Part shown: positions 50,434-59,196 of the stretch, one piece after another
How positions within the stretch are numbered: the stretch's first letter is position 1
Layout: every line of letters starts with the position of its first letter
Assembly: GCF_900103585.1 (NCBI RefSeq)
Contig: NZ_FNHV01000013.1
Coordinates: 124,001-188,000 of the forward strand
Direction: 5' to 3'
Length of the DNA stretch: 64,000 nt
Origin: Streptomyces sp. cf386
Lineage (GTDB): Bacteria > Actinomycetota > Actinomycetes > Streptomycetales > Streptomycetaceae
The notes under the pieces: generated by a model
What the model was told of the DNA's origin: nothing
The model's input: the letters and a program-made list of their open reading frames with translations, nothing else
The model's database searches: none
Program-made: the position numbers and the translations under genes

Positions 50434-51728
50434 GGCGTCCTCACTTCGGGAATGGAGTCCTGGTGGTGCTCGCGCAGGGCGGAGCGCAGCTGGAGCCACC
50501 ACACGGCGGAGGCGGCGAGGGTCGCGGTGGCGACGCCCCAGGCCGAGCCGACCGTGCCGGCCAGGGCCGCGCCGCCGAGCCCGCCCGCCACATAGCAGGC
50601 GGACGCGAACAGCTGGCAGCGCAGGCTGCGCCGGGCCGCGGCGAGCGCGCGCAGCCCGGCCGCCGCGCCGGTGCCGAGGCCGGCGCCCGCGACGCCGAGG
50701 GTGACCGGCACGATGAGCTGTGCGGCGGAGTGCCAGACGTCGCCGAGCACGAGCTCGCCGAGCCGGTCCGGCATCAGGAGCAGCGCCCCGCCCCAGCACA
50801 GCGCGGCGACGGCCTGCCCGCCTCCCAGCAGGAGGCAGAACTTGCCCAGGCGGTGCGGGGCCCGCCGCAGCACCCGTGCCGCCTCCGCGACGGTGACCAG
50901 CGAGAGGCCCATCAGCACGGCGAGGAACGGGCCGAGCAGGAGCTCGGCGCCCCGGACCGCACCGACCGCGCCGACCCCGACGATCGCGCCGAGCCCGTAC
51001 GCGCGCAGCTGGCTCGCGCCGCTGAGGCTGACGTTCTCGACGAGGTACCGGTAGCCGAGGTCGCGCTGCTCGCGGAGCCATGCGCGTGCCTGGGCCGTGC
51101 GGGGCAGGATGCCGGACTGGACGTAGCCGTACCCGGCGGCCACCGTGGCGGACGCGCCCCAGGCGAGCACGAAAGCGGCCACGCTGCCCACCCGGGCCGC
51201 CACGACCATGGCCGGGACGAGCGCGACGCCCCACACGAGGTCGTTGACGAACGCCTTCTTCCCCGTGCCGGCGGCGAAGAACGAGTACCGCCAGGCGTCC
51301 TGGAGCAGCAGCCCCGGCAGCATGACGCCGAGGCAGGCGAACGCGGGCCCCACCTGGCCGCCGAGAGCGAGGCCGACCACCAGACACGCCGCACCGATGG
51401 CCGTGCCTACGCCGAGCGCGGTACCCGACGACCGGGCCACCGCCCCGCGCCAGGCCGTGTCCGACACGCCGCTGAAGCGCACCACGAGCGGGTCGGTGGC
51501 CAGGCCGCGGGAGACGTTGAGCACCACGCCGTAGGTCACCCAGGCGAGGCTGAACACGCCGAACGCGGTCACCCCCAGCGAGCGGGCCACGTAGATTCCC
51601 ACCGCGAAGTTGCTGATGCTGGAGGCCGCCTGGTCGGCCAGCCCCCAGGACAGCCGGCCGGCGAAGGCCCGCCGGGTGGATCCCGCCGGTGCCGTCGCCT
51701 TCTCCTCCTCGGTGGTCATCCGCGTCAT
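50430..51728 (-). CDS. Wzx-like polysaccharide flippase (MOP superfamily)
   Basis: A 432-residue protein with 12 or so hydrophobic segments, beginning GRLSWGLADQAASSISNFAV, which is the usual first-helix pattern of O-antigen/teichoic-type exporters (MOP/PST). It would flip undecaprenyl-linked repeat units. ATGA overlaps on both sides. Confidence 0.87.
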   Translation of the reverse strand: MTRMTTEEEKATAPAGSTRRAFAGRLSWGLADQAASSISNFAVGIYVARSLGVTAFGVFSLAWVTYGVVLNVSRGLATDPLVVRFSGVSDTAWRGAVARSSGTALGVGTAIGAACLVVGLALGGQVGPAFACLGVMLPGLLLQDAWRYSFFAAGTGKKAFVNDLVWGVALVPAMVVAARVGSVAAFVLAWGASATVAAGYGYVQSGILPRTAQARAWLREQRDLGYRYLVENVSLSGASQLRAYGLGAIVGVGAVGAVRGAELLLGPFLAVLMGLSLVTVAEAARVLRRAPHRLGKFCLLLGGGQAVAALCWGGALLLMPDRLGELVLGDVWHSAAQLIVPVTLGVAGAGLGTGAAAGLRALAAARRSLRCQLFASACYVAGGLGGAALAGTVGSAWGVATATLAASAVWWLQLRSALREHHQDSIPEVRTP

Positions 51729-52999
51729 GCCTTGATCAGACCGGCGCCGTGCAGGGCGTCGGCCGCGGTGGCGACGGTGTCGAACGGCAGCCCGGACCGC
51801 TCGGTGACGTCCAGCAGACTGTGCTCGCCGTCGGAGAGGCTGAGCACCCAGAGCATGGCCATCTGGGCCTGCTTGGTGTCGCTGCGGCCGCCGAGCGCGT
51901 CGTACAACCCGCGTCGGCCCAGCTGTGGTTCGCCGTAGGGGCTGAGGTTGACGTACCTCCGGTTGCGGTCGAGGACGCCGAACGCCTCGCGGCAGACGGC
52001 GAGGGTGTCCGCCATCGCCTGCGGGGAGACGAAGTCCAGGTTGTCCGCCGAGGTGTGGTACTCGGGGTAGCCGGCGTACGGGGTCCGGCTGAGCGAGCCC
52101 ACGCTGAGATTGAAGCCGGGCGAGCAGTACTGCCGCTCGTCGTAGCCGTACGGAGTGAACTCGTTGACCTGGTGCGGGCGTTCGGATGCGGCCAGCACGT
52201 GCCCCATCACCCGGTCGATCTCCGCGTCGCCGCGCCTGCTCCGTTTGTACGTCAGCGAGCCCGAGTCACCGGCGCAGGCCAGTACGAGCCCGTGCTTGAC
52301 CCGGTCCACCCGCTCGGCGTTGCGGGCCAGCCAGGTGATCGCCCCGATGGTGCCGGGCGCGTAGATGAACCGGTAGGTGTAGTACGGCGTCTCCTGCGCC
52401 AGCTCCCGGGCCAGGAACGTCGCCACCGCGATGCCGGCGAGGTTGTCGTTGGCCAGCGACGGGTGGCAGACATGGCAGGAGACGATCACCTCGTCGGGGA
52501 CCTGCCCGGGGACCACGTACTCGGCGTAGGTGAGGTGGCCATCGGCCAGGGTGGAGTCGATACGCACCTCGTAGTCGCCGTCCGGCATCGCGTCCAAGGT
52601 CTCCTGGGCCAGGCAGAACCCCCACTCCGGCTTGTAGTAGCTGGTGCGGTACGGCACCCAGGCCGGGTGGTCCGGAAGCGTGTGCAGGTGCGCGCGCAGC
52701 TCGGACAGCGGCATGGTCGCCGACACCGGCACGCTGTAGCCGAGCACGTGCAGGCTGGACTCGGCGAAGTCGACGACCCGGTTGCCGGCGGCGTCGGCGA
52801 TGTACGCGTCCCGGATGTTCCACTCCTGCGGCACCGTCCAGTCCAGCACCTGGGTCCCGGTCGGCACCTCGTACGTCTGGAGCGGGATGTACTCGCCGAC
52901 GATGTCCAGGGTGGCGCGCACACCGTCGCCGGTGATGCTCCGGCACAGCGGGTACAGCCGCTCCACCAGCTCGTACATCTCTTCGCCTGCGTCGGTCAT
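51725..52999 (-). CDS. DUF4910 aminopeptidase-like protein
   Basis: A 424-residue protein of the DUF4910/DUF2172 group with a zinc-peptidase (M28-like) core. Candidate metal ligands lie in VIVSCHVCHPSLANDNLAG, the glycine/acid stretch ACAGDSGSLTYK and the late histidine of YPEYHTSADNLDF. A C-terminal helical region resembles a winged helix (LLDVTERSGLPFDTVATAAD). Members are frequent in surface polysaccharide loci, but their reaction is not established. It could trim an amide or aminoacyl group on a sugar (inferred). Four-base overlaps on both sides. Confidence 0.82.
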   Translation of the reverse strand: MTDAGEEMYELVERLYPLCRSITGDGVRATLDIVGEYIPLQTYEVPTGTQVLDWTVPQEWNIRDAYIADAAGNRVVDFAESSLHVLGYSVPVSATMPLSELRAHLHTLPDHPAWVPYRTSYYKPEWGFCLAQETLDAMPDGDYEVRIDSTLADGHLTYAEYVVPGQVPDEVIVSCHVCHPSLANDNLAGIAVATFLARELAQETPYYTYRFIYAPGTIGAITWLARNAERVDRVKHGLVLACAGDSGSLTYKRSRRGDAEIDRVMGHVLAASERPHQVNEFTPYGYDERQYCSPGFNLSVGSLSRTPYAGYPEYHTSADNLDFVSPQAMADTLAVCREAFGVLDRNRRYVNLSPYGEPQLGRRGLYDALGGRSDTKQAQMAMLWVLSLSDGEHSLLDVTERSGLPFDTVATAADALHGAGLIKA

Positions 53000-54021
53000 C
53001 GGCGCCACCGCAGGGTGTCGTCGACGGCGCCGGCGTCGGACGCCGCGCGCAGCACGGCCAGGCGGGTGAAGCGGCGCTCGAAGTCCTCCCGGGTCAGGCC
53101 GTGCTTCCGGTAGGCGTCGGCGAGTTCGAGCGCGCCCTGCTTCACCGACCACTCGCAGTCGAAGCCGGGTATCGCCGTGCGGAACCGGGAGAAGTCCACC
53201 CGGTACGACCGCGGATCGGCGCCGGTCTCCCCGGTGATCCGCACCTTCGACCCGGACACCGCCTCGGCGACCTGCTCGGCGATCTCGGCGACCGTGACGT
53301 TGTTGATCTCGCTGCCGATGTTGAACGCCCGGTCGTGCACCGCCTCGCGCGGCGCGGTCAGCGCGGCCGTGAAGGCCCGGGCGATGTCGGCGGCGTGCAC
53401 CAGCGGACGCCAGGGGGTGCCGTCGGAGAGCACCAGCACCTCGCCGGACAGGAGCGCGTGGCCCACGAGGTTGTTCAGCACGATGTCGGCGCGCAGCCTG
53501 GGGGAGTAGCCGAAGGCGGTGGCGTTGCGCATGTACACCGGGCTGAAGTCGCCGTCGGCGAGCTCGTGCAGGTCGTCCTCCACCCGCACCTTGGACTCCG
53601 CGTATGGCGTCACCGGGCGCAGCGGGGCGTCCTCGGCCACCAGGTCGTCGCCGCCGGCGGCGCCGTACACCGAGCAGGTCGACGCGTACAGGAACCGCCG
53701 CACCCCGGCGTCCCGGGCCAGCCGGGCGAGGCGTACGGACGCGTGGTGGTTGATGTCGTAGGTGAGCTCCGGCGCCAGCGATCCCAACGGGTCGTTGGAC
53801 AGGGCGGCCAGGTGGATCACGGCGTCGACCCCGGCCACGTGTTCGGCCGTGATGTCGCGCAGGTCCACCCGGTGCCCCGACGGGTCGGCCGGTGTCGGGC
53901 CGAGGACACAGTCGGCGAACAGTCCGGCGTCGAGGCCGACGACCTCGTGTCCGGCGGCCGTGAGCACCGGGGCCATGACGGTGCCCAGGTAGCCCTGATG
54001 TCCGGTCAGCAGTACGCGCAA
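52996..54021 (-). CDS. NAD-dependent epimerase/dehydratase (extended SDR)
   Basis: A 341-residue extended SDR: LLTGHQGYLGTVMAPVLTAA (GxxGxxG), VIHLAALSNDPLG, FLYASTCSVYGAAGGD and the catalytic Tyr/Lys in TPYAESK. It acts on a nucleotide sugar. Whether it is a 4,6-dehydratase, epimerase or 4-reductase cannot be told. GDFSPVYMRNATAFGYSPRL is the substrate-binding stretch. Confidence 0.88.
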   Translation of the reverse strand: MRVLLTGHQGYLGTVMAPVLTAAGHEVVGLDAGLFADCVLGPTPADPSGHRVDLRDITAEHVAGVDAVIHLAALSNDPLGSLAPELTYDINHHASVRLARLARDAGVRRFLYASTCSVYGAAGGDDLVAEDAPLRPVTPYAESKVRVEDDLHELADGDFSPVYMRNATAFGYSPRLRADIVLNNLVGHALLSGEVLVLSDGTPWRPLVHAADIARAFTAALTAPREAVHDRAFNIGSEINNVTVAEIAEQVAEAVSGSKVRITGETGADPRSYRVDFSRFRTAIPGFDCEWSVKQGALELADAYRKHGLTREDFERRFTRLAVLRAASDAGAVDDTLRWRR

Positions 54022-54024
54022 GGT

Positions 54025-54672
54025 TCAATCCCCCAGGTCGAGAGTGAGTTTGGTGACGGCGAACGCCTCGGCGTAGCGCGCGTGGCATTCGATGCCGCGG
54101 ATCCGGGCCAGGCCGAGGAAGGCCTCCCGGTCGTACCAGGGCCGGTGCCGCTGCGAGGGGTAGTGCTCCTGGAGCAACCGCACCTTCTGTTCGGCGGTCT
54201 CCGGCGACAGCGGCTGGTACGCCGACGGACGGCCGAGGTCGCCGTCCCACTTGACGATCTCGTAGCCCAGCACGAGATGGTCGCGGAACGCGGTGGGTAT
54301 CAGCTGCGCCAGACCGCGGTGATCCTGGTGCGCGTCATCGGTGCGCGGCGCCAGCACGAGATCCGGCTCGGTCCCCGCGCGCAGCTCCTCGACGGCGGCC
54401 TTGGCCTCCTCCCAGTGCGCCGGCATCCGCCCGTCCGGCAGCTTGAGCACGGTCAGCCGCAGGTCGGCGCCGGGGCAGAAGGCGGCCAGCGCGGCCCGCT
54501 CCTCCTGCTCCCGGTCGCTGCCGCCGCCGGACAGCACCAGGGCGTCGACGTGGATGCCCGGCCGCGCGAGGCACATCGTCAGCAGCGTGCCGCCGGCGCC
54601 GATGGCGATGTCGTCGCAGTGCGCGCCGACGGCGACGATCCGGTCCAGGCGCCCGGCGCCCAGCCGGATCAC
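54025..54672 (-). CDS. PIG-L family deacetylase
   Basis: A 215-residue zinc deacetylase: AVGAHCDDIAIGAGGTLL (AHxDD motif, His18/Asp20/Asp21) and LAPRTDDAHQDHRGLAQL with the later metal histidine. It probably removes an N-acetyl group from a sugar or pseudo-sugar precursor. The GTG at 54672 overlaps the preceding stop (GTGA). 3 nt separate it from the SDR gene. Confidence 0.9.
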   Translation of the reverse strand: MIRLGAGRLDRIVAVGAHCDDIAIGAGGTLLTMCLARPGIHVDALVLSGGGSDREQEERAALAAFCPGADLRLTVLKLPDGRMPAHWEEAKAAVEELRAGTEPDLVLAPRTDDAHQDHRGLAQLIPTAFRDHLVLGYEIVKWDGDLGRPSAYQPLSPETAEQKVRLLQEHYPSQRHRPWYDREAFLGLARIRGIECHARYAEAFAVTKLTLDLGD

Positions 54673-55463
54673 GTGCGTGCTCCGGCGCTGTCCCGCTCCC
54701 ACACGGCCCACGGGCGCTCGCCCCGTGCGTAGGCGGCGTCGAGCGCGGCCCGCTCCTTGACGGTGTCGGTCGGCTTCCAGAAGCCGCGGTGCTGGTGCGC
54801 CACCAGCCGTCCGCGCTTGGCCAGTTGGGCGCAGCCGTCGGCGACCAGGTCCCCGTTCTCCGGTATGTGGTCGAAGACCTCCTGGCGGAGCACGAAGTAG
54901 CCGCCGTTCTCCCACAGCGGCAGTTCGCTCACCGCGGTGATGCCCCCCACCAGGCCGTCCTCGCCCAGCTCCACGCAGTGGAAGGACGACTGCGGCGGCA
55001 CCACCATCATCGACGCTCCCGCGTCGCGCCGGGAGAACCGGTCGATCATCTCGTCCAGCGGGGCGTCGGTGAGCACGTCGGCGTAGTTGGCGAGGAACAT
55101 CTCGTCGCCGTCCAGGTGGTGCCGCACCCGGCGCAGCCGCTCCCCGATGGGCGACTCGATGCCGGTCTGCGCGAACGTGATCGTCCAGTCCGAGATGTCG
55201 GTGGACAGCAGCTCGGTCCGCCCGCCGCGCAGCACGAAGTCGTTGGACGTCGTCTCCTCGTAGCTGAGGAAGAAGTCCTTGATGTGGTGCGCGCCGTAGC
55301 CGAGGCACAGGATGAACTCCGTGTGCCCGAAGTGCGCGTAGTAGCGCATGACGTGCCAGATCAGCGGCCTGGGGCCCACCATCGCCATCGGCTTGGGCAC
55401 GTCGTCCGCGGCGCCGCTGCGCATCCGCATCCCGTAACCGCCGCAGAACAGGACGACCTTCAT
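54669..55463 (-). CDS. glucose-1-phosphate cytidylyltransferase-like nucleotidyltransferase (RfbF-like)
   Basis: A 264-residue sugar-1-phosphate nucleotidyltransferase. VVLFCGGYGMRMR and VPKPMAMVGPRPLIWHVMRY form the nucleotide and phosphate site; FILCLGYGAHHIKDFFLSYE and the LWENGGYFVLRQEVFDHI stretch are the RfbF pattern. It would activate a hexose-1-phosphate, likely as the CDP sugar. No CDP-glucose 4,6-dehydratase (RfbG) gene is evident beside it. ATGA-type overlap with the methyltransferase gene. Confidence 0.87.
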   Translation of the reverse strand: MKVVLFCGGYGMRMRSGAADDVPKPMAMVGPRPLIWHVMRYYAHFGHTEFILCLGYGAHHIKDFFLSYEETTSNDFVLRGGRTELLSTDISDWTITFAQTGIESPIGERLRRVRHHLDGDEMFLANYADVLTDAPLDEMIDRFSRRDAGASMMVVPPQSSFHCVELGEDGLVGGITAVSELPLWENGGYFVLRQEVFDHIPENGDLVADGCAQLAKRGRLVAHQHRGFWKPTDTVKERAALDAAYARGERPWAVWERDSAGART

Positions 55464-56695
55464 CGCTTTACCTCGACAATGCTCAGTTCCGGGATGGGAA
55501 AGACCAGCCGGCCGCCCCAGTCGCCCACGAAGGACAGTTGCTCGACCAGCTCCGCCCGCAGGTTCCACGGGAGGACCAGGACGTAGTCCGGCCGGTCGGC
55601 GGCTATCTGATCGGGCGCCAGGATCGGGATGCGGGTGCCCGGGGTGTACCTGCCGTGCTTGTAGGGGTTGCGGTCGACCGTGTACGGGAGCAGGTCGGGC
55701 CGGATGCCGCAGTGGTTGAGCAGGGTGTTGCCCTTGCCGGGGGCGCCGTAGCCGACGACCGTCTCGCCGCGCTCCGCCGCCTCGATGAGGAACTTCAGGA
55801 GGTCCCGGCGCACCTTGGCCACCCGGGCGGCGAACTCGGCGTACCCGGACAGCTCCTGCAGCCCGGCGGCCTTTTCCCGGGCCAGCACGTCGGCCACCTG
55901 CTGCGTCGGCTCGCCGGCGACCTCGGTGGGCCGGGCCCACAGCCGGATGGAGCCGCCGTGCGTGGGCAGCAACTCGACGTCCACGAGGGCGAGTCCGCCG
56001 CTGGCGAGGGCCCGGATCGCGGAGGCGACCGTGTAGTACTGGAAGTGCTCGTGGTAGATCGTGTCGTACTGGTTGTCCTCGATCAGGGTCAGCAGGTGCT
56101 GCACCTCGATGGAGACCCAGCCGTCGTCGGCGACCAGGGCGCGCAGCCCCTGGGTGAACCCCACCACGTCGGGGATGTGCGCGTACACGTTGTTGGCCAC
56201 GACCAGGTCCGCCGGGCCGTGCTCGGCGCGGACGGCCGAGCCGGTGTCGGGGGACAGGAACTCCGTGAGGGTGGGCACACCCGCGTCCCGCGCCGCGGCG
56301 CCGACGTTCACCGACGGCTCGATGCCCAGGCAGCGGATCCCGCGGTCCACCACGTGCTTCAGCAGGTACCCGTCGTTGCTCGCGACCTCGACCACGAAGG
56401 CGTCGGTGCCGAGACCCAACCGCCGCACGGCGTCGGCGACGTACGTACGCGCGTGCTCCACCCAGGAGGTCGAGAAGGAGGAGAAGTACGCGTACTCGCT
56501 GAACGTCTCCTCCGGCGTGATCAGCGGAGGTATCTGCGCCAGCCAGCAGTCGGTGCAGACCCGCAGGTGCAGCGGGTACGCCGGCTCCGGCTGGTCCAGT
56601 TGGTCCGCGGCGAGGAAGCTCTCACATGGTGGCGTCGCCCCGAGGTCGACGACGCTCGCCATCGCTTCCGAGCCGCAGAGTCGGCATCGTGTCAT
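55460..56695 (-). CDS. NDP-sugar C-methyltransferase (TcaB9/TylC3-like)
   Basis: A 411-residue SAM methyltransferase with the three-part C-methyltransferase design. The N-terminal zinc site has Cys4, Cys7, Cys47 and Cys50 (CRLC and VCTDC); the SAM fold has VVEVASNDGYLLKHV; the hallmark DTIYHEHFQYY holds a catalytic His; and a C-terminal Rossmann-like domain carries VVGYGAPGKGNTLLNHCGI. Such enzymes make branched deoxysugars by C-3 methylation. It implies a branched sugar in the product. ATGA overlaps both neighbours. Confidence 0.92.
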   Translation of the reverse strand: MTRCRLCGSEAMASVVDLGATPPCESFLAADQLDQPEPAYPLHLRVCTDCWLAQIPPLITPEETFSEYAYFSSFSTSWVEHARTYVADAVRRLGLGTDAFVVEVASNDGYLLKHVVDRGIRCLGIEPSVNVGAAARDAGVPTLTEFLSPDTGSAVRAEHGPADLVVANNVYAHIPDVVGFTQGLRALVADDGWVSIEVQHLLTLIEDNQYDTIYHEHFQYYTVASAIRALASGGLALVDVELLPTHGGSIRLWARPTEVAGEPTQQVADVLAREKAAGLQELSGYAEFAARVAKVRRDLLKFLIEAAERGETVVGYGAPGKGNTLLNHCGIRPDLLPYTVDRNPYKHGRYTPGTRIPILAPDQIAADRPDYVLVLPWNLRAELVEQLSFVGDWGGRLVFPIPELSIVEVKR

Positions 56696-57936
56696 CTACT
56701 GTCCCCATCCCCCCTGTTCGCGCGGGTGTCCCCGCCGCGAGCCAGCGCTGACCGTCCCGCGATCGCGGTGCGGTACTCCTCCACCAGGCGTTCGAGGCCG
56801 ACGGCCGGGCTGAAGCCCTGCTCGTATCGGCGCCGGGCCGCCCGGCCCATCTCCCGGTTGCGGTCCGGTCCGGCCGCGATCCGGCGTATGCAGGACGCGA
56901 GCGAGCCGGGCTCGCCCGGCCGGTGCAGCAGCCCGGTCACGCCGTCCTCGACGAGTTCGACGAAGGCGCCGTGACCGGCGGCGACGACCGGGACCCCGGC
57001 CGCCATGGCCTCTACGACCACCAGGCCGAACGCCTCCAACCACGTCGAGGGGGCCACCACGGCGACCGACCGCGCGATGGCCTTCTGGCACTCCGCCGTG
57101 TCGTACAGGCCGACGTACCGCACGTCGTCACGGCCCGCCGCCCAGGCGGTCACCTCCTGCTCCAGCGGTCCCGTGCCGGCGATCACGAGCGGCACGCCCA
57201 CCCCGCCGGCCGCGGCCAGCTCGTCCCACGCGGTCATGAGCAGCCGTACGCCCTTGGCCTCCGCGAGCCGGCCCAGGTAGAGCACGTGCTCGCCGGCGCC
57301 CGAGCGGCGGGCATCCGGGTCGGGCACGAAGTTGTGCTTCACCGCCAGCCGTTCGGCCGGCATGCCGGCCCGCACCAGGACGTCGCGCTGCGCCGCGGAG
57401 ATGCACAGGAACCGCTCCACGCCGGACCACCACCGCCGCCGGTTCACGGACAGGCTGACCGCGAGCGGCACCGTCGCGAGGCGGGAGTTGCGGTAGCAGC
57501 CGTGCCGGACGGCGGGCAGCGGCGCCGCCGACCCGACGCACTCGGTGCACGGCCGGCCGTCCCGCTGGAGCGTGCCGGGCGGGCAGACCTGGGTGTAGTT
57601 GTGCAGCGTGGCGACGGCGGGCACGCCGGCGTCGGCGCAGGCGGCCAGCACCGCGGGCGACAGGAGCGGGAAGACGTTGTGGACGTGGACCACGTCCGGC
57701 CGCTCGGTACGCAGCCGGGCGGCGAGCTCCGTGCGCACCGCCGGGTTCCACGGCACGAGGAGCGGTACCGCGACCTTGCCCAGCAGGGACCGGTCGGCGA
57801 TGGTGTCGCTGCGCCGCTCGAACACCTCGACCCGGTGGCCGGCCGCGCGCAGCAGCTCCACTTCCTGGTCGACGACCTTGTTCTCCCCGCTCGGCTGCGC
57901 CGAGGCGTAGCGGTTGTGCACCACGAGGACGTGCAT
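56692..57936 (-). CDS. family 4 glycosyltransferase
   Basis: A 414-residue GT-B enzyme: VLVVHNRYASAQPSGENKVV at the start, VHVHNVFPLLSPAVLAACAD, VLYLGRLAEAKGVRLLM, and the donor-site E-x7-E in STWLEAFGLVVVEAMAAGVP. A cysteine cluster (VCPPGTLQ, PCTECVG) as in capsular transferases. The ATG at 57936 follows the polymerase stop by 2 nt. Confidence 0.93.
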   Translation of the reverse strand: MHVLVVHNRYASAQPSGENKVVDQEVELLRAAGHRVEVFERRSDTIADRSLLGKVAVPLLVPWNPAVRTELAARLRTERPDVVHVHNVFPLLSPAVLAACADAGVPAVATLHNYTQVCPPGTLQRDGRPCTECVGSAAPLPAVRHGCYRNSRLATVPLAVSLSVNRRRWWSGVERFLCISAAQRDVLVRAGMPAERLAVKHNFVPDPDARRSGAGEHVLYLGRLAEAKGVRLLMTAWDELAAAGGVGVPLVIAGTGPLEQEVTAWAAGRDDVRYVGLYDTAECQKAIARSVAVVAPSTWLEAFGLVVVEAMAAGVPVVAAGHGAFVELVEDGVTGLLHRPGEPGSLASCIRRIAAGPDRNREMGRAARRRYEQGFSPAVGLERLVEEYRTAIAGRSALARGGDTRANRGDGDSR

Positions 57937-57938
57937 GC

Positions 57939-59195
57939 TCAGGTCACCTCCGATTTCCGGGCCCATCGCGGTATGCGTCGTTGAGGGACATCGGGCGTCG
58001 AGAGTCGGGAGACTTCGGGCGTCGGCAGGGGAGTGGCCGCGGCAGGTGCCGCGAGCAGCGAGGCGGCCACGGCCAGATGCAGCAGATACGGTGAGGCGTC
58101 GCCCAGCCCGGCCTCGGTGTACGACGCGATCGCGCAGTAGCTGATCAGGAAGATCGCGCAGGCCCTCTGCAGGGACGGTGGCCGCAACAAGGCGACGCCG
58201 CCCAGCACGATGAAGATCGCCGCGACGATGGTGACGCCGATCAGACCCTGCTCCTGGTAAACGGCCAGCCAGCTGTTGTCGATGGGCAGCCCGCCGAACG
58301 ACTTGTCGCCCAGGCCTGCGCCGAACAGCTGCTCCGGCGTCGTCCTTGGGGCTGCCAGCAGGGCGTTCCAGACCTTGGCCCGCCCGGTGAGATTGGAGAA
58401 GTTCTCCTGGCTCTGTCCGCGCAGGAACCACGCCTGGAGCGCGGAGCTGAACGCCACCGAGGCCACCGTGGCGCACAGCACCGCCCAGGCGAAGAACCGG
58501 CGGGCTGCGGCGCTGGTCAGGAGGAGCGAGCCGATCGCCAACACCAGCCCGATGAGCAGGCCGAGCGTGGCCGTCCGGGTATGGGTCAGTGCGAGCAGGA
58601 CGAGTGACGGCACGATGACCACCGCCGCGCTGGTCCTGTCGGTCCGGCGGCCCAGAACGAGCAGCACGGTGAGCCCGATGATCACCGCGGCGTACTGTCC
58701 GATCTGCGGCGGGGTGAGCGGCCACAACGCGCCGACCAGCCGCCCGCCGTAGAGTTCGGGCATGGCGGCGCCCGGTGAGATGACCAGCCCCGCGGCCACC
58801 GACCCGAGGACCACGAAGTACAGCCGGATGTGGTGCCGGACGAACGTCAGGCCGCCGTCCCACCAGCGGCTGAGCAGCCACAGCGTGCCGACGAAGAGAG
58901 CCAGCCGGGCGCAGCGGAACACCGCGCCGAACCCGGACTCCAGGTTGGCGCTGGAGATCACGCTCGGTACCAGCAGCAGGGTGAGCAGGAACACGAAGGC
59001 GCCGGCTCGGATGCGCAGCCGGGGATTGACCGCGAGCGCCAGCGCGAACGCGGCGACCAGCGCGCCCATGGTGGCCATCTGGATGAGGGAACGGGGCAGC
59101 GGGACGATGGTCTTCGCCCCGGCGGAGCCGAGCGTGTTGAGGATCAGCAGTCCCCAGGCCGTCCCGACGATCTTCGACGTGTGGTCCGCGACCAT
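57939..59195 (-). CDS. O-antigen polymerase/ligase-like membrane protein
   Basis: A 418-residue protein with 10-12 hydrophobic segments and one longer external loop with SQENFSNLTGRAKVWNALLA and FGAGLGDKSFGGLPIDNSWL, the WaaL/Wzy_C (PF04932) pattern in which an H/R-rich loop acts on lipid-linked glycan. Likely polymerises the repeat unit outside the membrane. The ATG at 59195 lies just after the preceding stop; a GTG at 59204 is the alternative. Confidence 0.85.
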   Translation of the reverse strand: MVADHTSKIVGTAWGLLILNTLGSAGAKTIVPLPRSLIQMATMGALVAAFALALAVNPRLRIRAGAFVFLLTLLLVPSVISSANLESGFGAVFRCARLALFVGTLWLLSRWWDGGLTFVRHHIRLYFVVLGSVAAGLVISPGAAMPELYGGRLVGALWPLTPPQIGQYAAVIIGLTVLLVLGRRTDRTSAAVVIVPSLVLLALTHTRTATLGLLIGLVLAIGSLLLTSAAARRFFAWAVLCATVASVAFSSALQAWFLRGQSQENFSNLTGRAKVWNALLAAPRTTPEQLFGAGLGDKSFGGLPIDNSWLAVYQEQGLIGVTIVAAIFIVLGGVALLRPPSLQRACAIFLISYCAIASYTEAGLGDASPYLLHLAVAASLLAAPAAATPLPTPEVSRLSTPDVPQRRIPRWARKSEVT

Positions 59196-59196
59196 C

